Part shown: one piece after another, positions 60,215 through 64,000 of the stretch
Numbering within the stretch: position 1 is the first letter of the stretch
Layout: every line of letters begins with the position of its first letter
Source: CALHVX01 sp039198065
Lineage (GTDB): Bacteria; Pseudomonadota; Gammaproteobacteria; Pseudomonadales; Azotimanducaceae
Reading direction: 5' to 3'
Assembly (NCBI GenBank): GCA_039198065.1
Contig: JBCCTU010000011.1
Span: 62,001-126,000, forward strand
DNA: 64,000 nt
Translations under genes and position numbers: made by a program
The notes under the pieces: model-generated
Databases searched by the model: none
What the model saw: only the letters and a program-made list of their open reading frames with translations
What the model was told of the DNA's origin: nothing

Positions 60215-61957
60215 CTACTCAATGTCAGCCAGCGCCCGCATGGCCTGTTCGGTGGTGAAGTAGATCCGGCCCGAGAGCGAGGTAATAAATTCCGTCTGCT
60301 GCAGTTTCGCCAGCGGCCGTGCTTTGACGTCGGCCAGGTGAGTGGTGATGCCACGTGCCCGGAGACCGTCGTTGAGCCGGTACAGCATCTCCAGCCCGCT
60401 CGAGTCGATGCGGTTGATGGCGCTGAAAACCAGCAGCAGGTGGCGGGTCCCTCGGCGGCGCTCGAGGATCTTGAGCACCTTGTTTTCGATCTGGTTGGCG
60501 TTGGCGAAGTAGAGGCTCTCGTCGATACGCACAGCGGCAACGTGCGACAGGGTCTCGACGTCGTAGCGGTTGACGGCCTTGAATTGCTCTGTGCCCGGCA
60601 TGCGCCCGACTTCGGCGATGTAGGGGCGACTGGAGTCGCGCACGAGGAAGGCGATGGACAGCAGCACGCCGACAATCAGTCCGGTTTCGACGTTGTACAA
60701 CAGCACGCAGCCGAGCGTGATGACCTGCGTCGCCACGTCGGAGCGATGGAACTTCCACTGCTCCTTGAGGTGCGCCAGATCAATCAGGCCAAAGACCGAA
60801 ATAATGATGATCGATGCGAGCGCGGCCTGAGGTAGATAGGCGAACGCCGGGGTAAGGAACAGCAGCACGCCGACAATGACGGCCATACAGATCAGAGCGC
60901 TGATCTGAGTTTTGGCACCTGCCTGGTAGTTGACGCTCGAGCGGGTGAAGGAGCCCGCGACCGGATAGGCGCCGGTAAACGCGGCACCGACGTTGGCTGC
61001 GCCGAGAGCAATGAGTTCCTGATGACTGTTGACCCGCGTTCGCTCGCGGCTGGCCAAGGTAGCGCCAACGGAATAGCTCTCGACGTAGGCCACAAACGCG
61101 ATCATCGCCGAGATCGGTGCCAGGTCGGTCCACAGCTCGAGGTCGAACGGCGGGATGGTGAGGCCGGGTAGTCCTCCCGGCACCTGACCCACAGTGCTCA
61201 GATTCTGGGTCGACTCCAGGTCCAGCAAGAAGACCGTCAGTCCGGCGAGCACAGCGGCAGCAATGGGTCCGGCTTTCGAGATCGGGTGCTCGCGCGGAAA
61301 GTCCCGATCCAACCGGCGCAGCAGCGGAATCAGGGCATAGCTGAAGAAGAACACACAGAACATGCTCGCGGCAGCGATCAGCGTCGCCGCCGGATTGATG
61401 TTCTCGAACTGCGCGATCAGATCGCCCAGCCGAATCAGGGGGGATGCGTCGGTATGGGTGAACTCGAGGCCGAAGAAGGCGTGCAGCTGGCTGAGGATAA
61501 TGAGAATGGCAGCCGCGTTGACGAACCCGGTGATGACCGCGTGGCTCAGAAGGTTCACGATCCCACCCATCTGCAGCAGCCGCAGGATCCACAGAAACAG
61601 TCCCGCCTGGAGTGACAGCACCGTGGTAATGCCGAGATAGGCATCTGAATACGCCGGGGCGTAGGCGCCAACGGCGCTGGCGACCATAAGGGCGGCAACG
61701 GCGACGGGACCGACGACGAGATGCTGGGACGAGCCGAGCACCGCATAGATCATCATGGGTACAAGGCAGGCATACAGACCAGCTTCCGCCGGCAGTCCGG
61801 CGACGAAGGCGTACGCGATCGCCTGCGGTACGGTGATGATGCCGAGGATGAGGCCGGCAAGCACGTCCGGGCCTGCGTCTCGACGCTTGTAGGTCTCAAC
61901 CGTACCCCAGAGGGGTAGGTAGCTGCGCCAGTTCTTAACGGTCAGATCAACGCGCAC
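60215..61957 (-). CDS. SulP family anion transporter with STAS domain
   Basis: SLC26/SulP transporter of 580 aa, GTG start. Membrane domain of about 12-14 helices with DVLAGLILGIITVPQAIAYA, ESYSVGATLASRERTRVNSH and GAYPVAGSFTRSSVNYQAGA, all family signatures. The C-terminal STAS domain (about 450-575) has VAAVRIDESLYFANANQIE and FSAINRIDSSGLEMLYRLN. Substrates in this family are sulfate, bicarbonate or dicarboxylates; no carbonic anhydrase or cys gene is adjacent to guide the choice. Monocistronic by spacing. Confidence 0.95.
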   Translation of the reverse strand: MRVDLTVKNWRSYLPLWGTVETYKRRDAGPDVLAGLILGIITVPQAIAYAFVAGLPAEAGLYACLVPMMIYAVLGSSQHLVVGPVAVAALMVASAVGAYAPAYSDAYLGITTVLSLQAGLFLWILRLLQMGGIVNLLSHAVITGFVNAAAILIILSQLHAFFGLEFTHTDASPLIRLGDLIAQFENINPAATLIAAASMFCVFFFSYALIPLLRRLDRDFPREHPISKAGPIAAAVLAGLTVFLLDLESTQNLSTVGQVPGGLPGLTIPPFDLELWTDLAPISAMIAFVAYVESYSVGATLASRERTRVNSHQELIALGAANVGAAFTGAYPVAGSFTRSSVNYQAGAKTQISALICMAVIVGVLLFLTPAFAYLPQAALASIIIISVFGLIDLAHLKEQWKFHRSDVATQVITLGCVLLYNVETGLIVGVLLSIAFLVRDSSRPYIAEVGRMPGTEQFKAVNRYDVETLSHVAAVRIDESLYFANANQIENKVLKILERRRGTRHLLLVFSAINRIDSSGLEMLYRLNDGLRARGITTHLADVKARPLAKLQQTEFITSLSGRIYFTTEQAMRALADIE

Positions 61958-62073
61958 TGGCGGCCGGTTCGTCCCTGAGGGTACTGCGATGCACTATTGT
62001 AGCGAGCGTGGCGGATTCCGGGGGCGAATCTCCGCACAGCAGCGCCGATAATTGCGACAGGGGAGCGCACGCG

Positions 62074-63084
62074 ATGATCCGAGAAGACTGGCTCAATCAA
62101 CACGATGAGCCCATCGTCGACCCTGAGCTACCGATCTGCGATCCACACCACCATCTTTGGGATCACGAGCTCAGCCGCTACCTGCTCGACGAATTGCTGG
62201 CCGACGCCCACTCCGGGCATCGCGTGGTCAGCACGGTATTCGTCGAGTGCGCCAGCATGTATCGGGCGACGGGACCGGAATCGCTCCGCAGTGTCGGAGA
62301 GGTGGAATTCGTCAACGGCATCGCAGCGATGGCGGCGAGCGGAAACTACGGCGACGTCGCGGTGGCGGCCGGTATCGTCAGTTTTGCTGACCTGACGCTG
62401 GGGGCTGCGTTGGGGCCTGTGCTCGATGCACACGCGGCCGCATCGCCACGGTTCCGTGGGGTGCGCCACGCGGCGGGCTGGGATGCCAGCCCCGAGGTAC
62501 GAAACTCGCACACCAATCCGCCGCAGTCGCTGTTTCTCGACGCGAGCTTTCAGGCCGGCGTTCGGATGCTGGGTGCGCGCGGCCTGACTTTCGACGCCTG
62601 GCTTTACCACTCCCAACTGCCGGAGCTGACGGTGTTGGCTCGTACCTGCCCAGACACGCAAATCGTACTGGATCACTTCGGCGGCCCGCTCGGCATCGGC
62701 CCCTACGCAGGCCGGCAGCTCGAAATCTTCGAGCGCTGGCGCCAGGACCTGGTCGAGCTGGCAAGCTGTCCGAACGTCGTTGCCAAACTGGGCGGGTTAG
62801 TCATGCCCATCAACGGCTTCGGGCTCCACAAAGCACCGCGCCCACCGAGCTCAGATCAGCTGGTTGAGTTGACTGCCCCCTACTATCGGTACGCGATCGA
62901 AATCTTTGGCAGCGAGCGCTGCATGTTTGAAAGCAACTTCCCCGTGGACAAGCAGAGCGTCAGCTACAGGGTCCTTTGGAACTCGTTTAAAAAGCTCGTT
63001 GCCGATGCCAGTGCTTCGGAGCGCCGCGCGTTGTTTCATGACACGGCGGTGCGCACCTACCGTCTAGAAACAGCCCGACCCTGA
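62074..63084 (+). CDS. amidohydrolase 2 family (TIM-barrel metal-dependent hydrolase)
   Basis: Metal-dependent hydrolase of 336 aa from ATG 62074 (MIREDWLNQHDEPIVD), with GGGGAG upstream; an earlier GTG at 62008 is less likely. ICDPHHHLWDHELSRYLLDE carries the HxH metal site; VLDHFGGPLG gives the next His and Asp; CMFESNFPVDKQS is the C-terminal motif of the COG3618 group. Related enzymes hydrolyse lactones (for example 2-pyrone-4,6-dicarboxylate) or decarboxylate aromatics. Substrate unknown; it may act on products of aromatic or cyclic compound breakdown. Confidence 0.9.
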   Translation: MIREDWLNQHDEPIVDPELPICDPHHHLWDHELSRYLLDELLADAHSGHRVVSTVFVECASMYRATGPESLRSVGEVEFVNGIAAMAASGNYGDVAVAAGIVSFADLTLGAALGPVLDAHAAASPRFRGVRHAAGWDASPEVRNSHTNPPQSLFLDASFQAGVRMLGARGLTFDAWLYHSQLPELTVLARTCPDTQIVLDHFGGPLGIGPYAGRQLEIFERWRQDLVELASCPNVVAKLGGLVMPINGFGLHKAPRPPSSDQLVELTAPYYRYAIEIFGSERCMFESNFPVDKQSVSYRVLWNSFKKLVADASASERRALFHDTAVRTYRLETARP

Positions 63085-63105
63085 GCGTCCGGTGCGCGGT
63101 TCCGG

Positions 63106-63747
63106 TTAGGCAAGCGCTCCGAGATCGGCTTGGTTCAGATACTCGACGAACGGGTCCGTGGCGGCGTCCCGGTGCCACTGGTATTCGGTAAATCGAGCCA
63201 CCTGCTCTGCCGCGGCGTCACCGCAGTGCGCGGCAATCACGGCAAGTGCCATGTCCGTTCCTGCGGACACCCCGGAGGAGGTTACGAAGGGGCCATCCAC
63301 GACCCAGCGGGCCGCTTCGACCCAGGTTACGGCGCTGCTCTGGTTGGTTGCGAGGCTGAAGAACATTTTGTTGGAGGTGGCGCGGCGGCCGTCGAGAAGT
63401 CTGCACTTCGCGAGCAGCGCTGAGCCGGTGCAGACCGACATGACCGTCTTGGCCGTCGCCGCCTGCTTGACCAAAAACTCTGCCAGCGCTGGATTCTCGA
63501 GCTGCGGCACTGTCCCCATGCCGCCGGGAACGAGCAGCAGATCGAAGGCCGGCGCCTCGGTGAAGCCAACGCTGGCCAGGGTTTCCGGTCCCTGGTAGGA
63601 GCGCACCGGGCCGGTGTGTTCAGCAACACACACGATCTCGAACTGGCCCCGCAGCGAGCCGAACATTTCCAGCGGTCCGTAAAGATCGAGGAGTTCGAAG
63701 TCCGGGTACAGAACGGCGCCAAGGGTTTTGCGTGGTGCGGCAGACAT
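63106..63747 (-). CDS. DJ-1/PfpI family protein
   Basis: Glutamine amidotransferase-like domain protein of 213 aa from ATG 63747. LGAVLYPDFELLDLYGPLEM is the N-terminal family motif (with the Asp/Glu of isonitrile hydratase-type members), LLLVPGGMGT follows, the nucleophile Cys lies in VMSVCTGSALLAKCRLL, and SAGTDMALAVIA ends the core. No AraC DNA-binding domain is attached. Possible roles are isonitrile hydratase-like hydrolase or deglycase; unassigned. It is convergent with the amidohydrolase gene. Confidence 0.88.
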   Translation of the reverse strand: MSAAPRKTLGAVLYPDFELLDLYGPLEMFGSLRGQFEIVCVAEHTGPVRSYQGPETLASVGFTEAPAFDLLLVPGGMGTVPQLENPALAEFLVKQAATAKTVMSVCTGSALLAKCRLLDGRRATSNKMFFSLATNQSSAVTWVEAARWVVDGPFVTSSGVSAGTDMALAVIAAHCGDAAAEQVARFTEYQWHRDAATDPFVEYLNQADLGALA

Positions 63748-63859
63748 GGACTGGCTCCTCGAGATGGGACGTGCGCGCAGTATGCGAACTCCACGGTTCT
63801 GCACAAGGCAGGGTATGGTGACCGGCGTCGAAAGATTGGTTACGCAAGAGGAACGAACC

Positions 63860-64000
63860 ATGCCGCTGGAAATTGTCGGTGCCGGATTCGGCCGCACGGG
63901 CACGCTGTCGTTGAAGTTCGCGCTGGAAAAGCTGGGCTTTGGTCCCTGCTATCACATGATGGAGGTTCACAAGAACGAGGGTCACGAGGCGCTGTGGACC
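63860..64000 (+). CDS. sulfotransferase family protein, N-terminal part (cut by window edge)
   Basis: Only 47 codons lie in the window. The start MPLEIVGAGFGRTGTLSLK has the P-loop-like 5'-phosphosulfate (PAPS) binding motif GFGRTGTLSL; the next residues ALEKLGFGPCYHMMEV match the Sulfotransfer_4 group common in gammaproteobacteria and eukaryotes. The family transfers sulfate from PAPS to an alcohol, amine or similar acceptor. A GAGGAACG site precedes the ATG. Divergent from the DJ-1/PfpI gene. Confidence 0.85.
   Translation, partial: MPLEIVGAGFGRTGTLSLKFALEKLGFGPCYHMMEVHKNEGHEALWT

Overview
The window looks like chromosomal DNA of a free-living, GC-rich gammaproteobacterium, probably aquatic. 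This is inferred from gene content: a complete cbb3 oxidase locus, TonB-dependent receptor, OmpA with thrombospondin type 3 repeats, DUF2959 lipoprotein, LemA/M48 pair and many CoA-linked catabolic genes. There is no 16S or tRNA gene to fix the taxon. I see no insertion sequence, prophage, CRISPR array, tRNA or rRNA. Genes are densely packed in short operons, many with ATGA-type start/stop overlaps.

Layout. 1-4.8 kb (minus): a cut-off cytochrome P450, exopolyphosphatase, an M48 membrane peptidase and LemA. 4.9-8.2 kb: acyl-CoA dehydrogenase, flavin reductase, SDR and an LLM-class oxidoreductase. 8.3-17.4 kb: MATE exporter, Fpg/Nei-type glycosylase, a CinA-NMNAT fusion, alpha/beta hydrolase, limonene-epoxide-hydrolase-like enzyme, a four-helix membrane protein, AGCS symporter, LCAD-type dehydrogenase and an SMP-30 protein. 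17.6-24.8 kb (plus): Ala-rich lipoprotein, a large TonB-dependent receptor, and a surface lipoprotein made of two tandem 449-residue copies. 25.1-34.4 kb: thiolase, a two-component system, a non-coding stretch ending in a strong terminator (possible sRNA), OmpA, DUF2959, two MaoC hydratases and a pectate-lyase-like protein.

34.4-47 kb is the best-defined functional block. A FixL/FixJ pair, a degenerate receiver protein, a glycosyltransferase and a YrbL-like kinase run on the minus strand. Divergent from them are a universal stress protein and ccoN-O-Q-P-G-(small membrane protein)-ccoI-ccoS-yip1. The FixL PAS domain keeps the heme-ligand His and distal Arg of rhizobial FixL, so an oxygen sensor beside the high-affinity oxidase is a coherent reading.

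47-64 kb: SDR, HSL-type esterase, a stand-alone ClpP, glycosyltransferase, RND pump with adaptor, an agmatinase-type ureohydrolase with a YjiH-type membrane protein (apparent CTG start), enoyl-CoA hydratase, acyl-CoA synthetase, SulP transporter, amidohydrolase, DJ-1/PfpI protein and the start of a sulfotransferase. The recurring CoA synthetase, dehydrogenase, hydratase and thiolase genes, together with P450, LLM and epoxide-hydrolase-like enzymes, suggest use of lipids, terpenoids or other hydrophobic carbon. The substrate cannot be read from the sequence.
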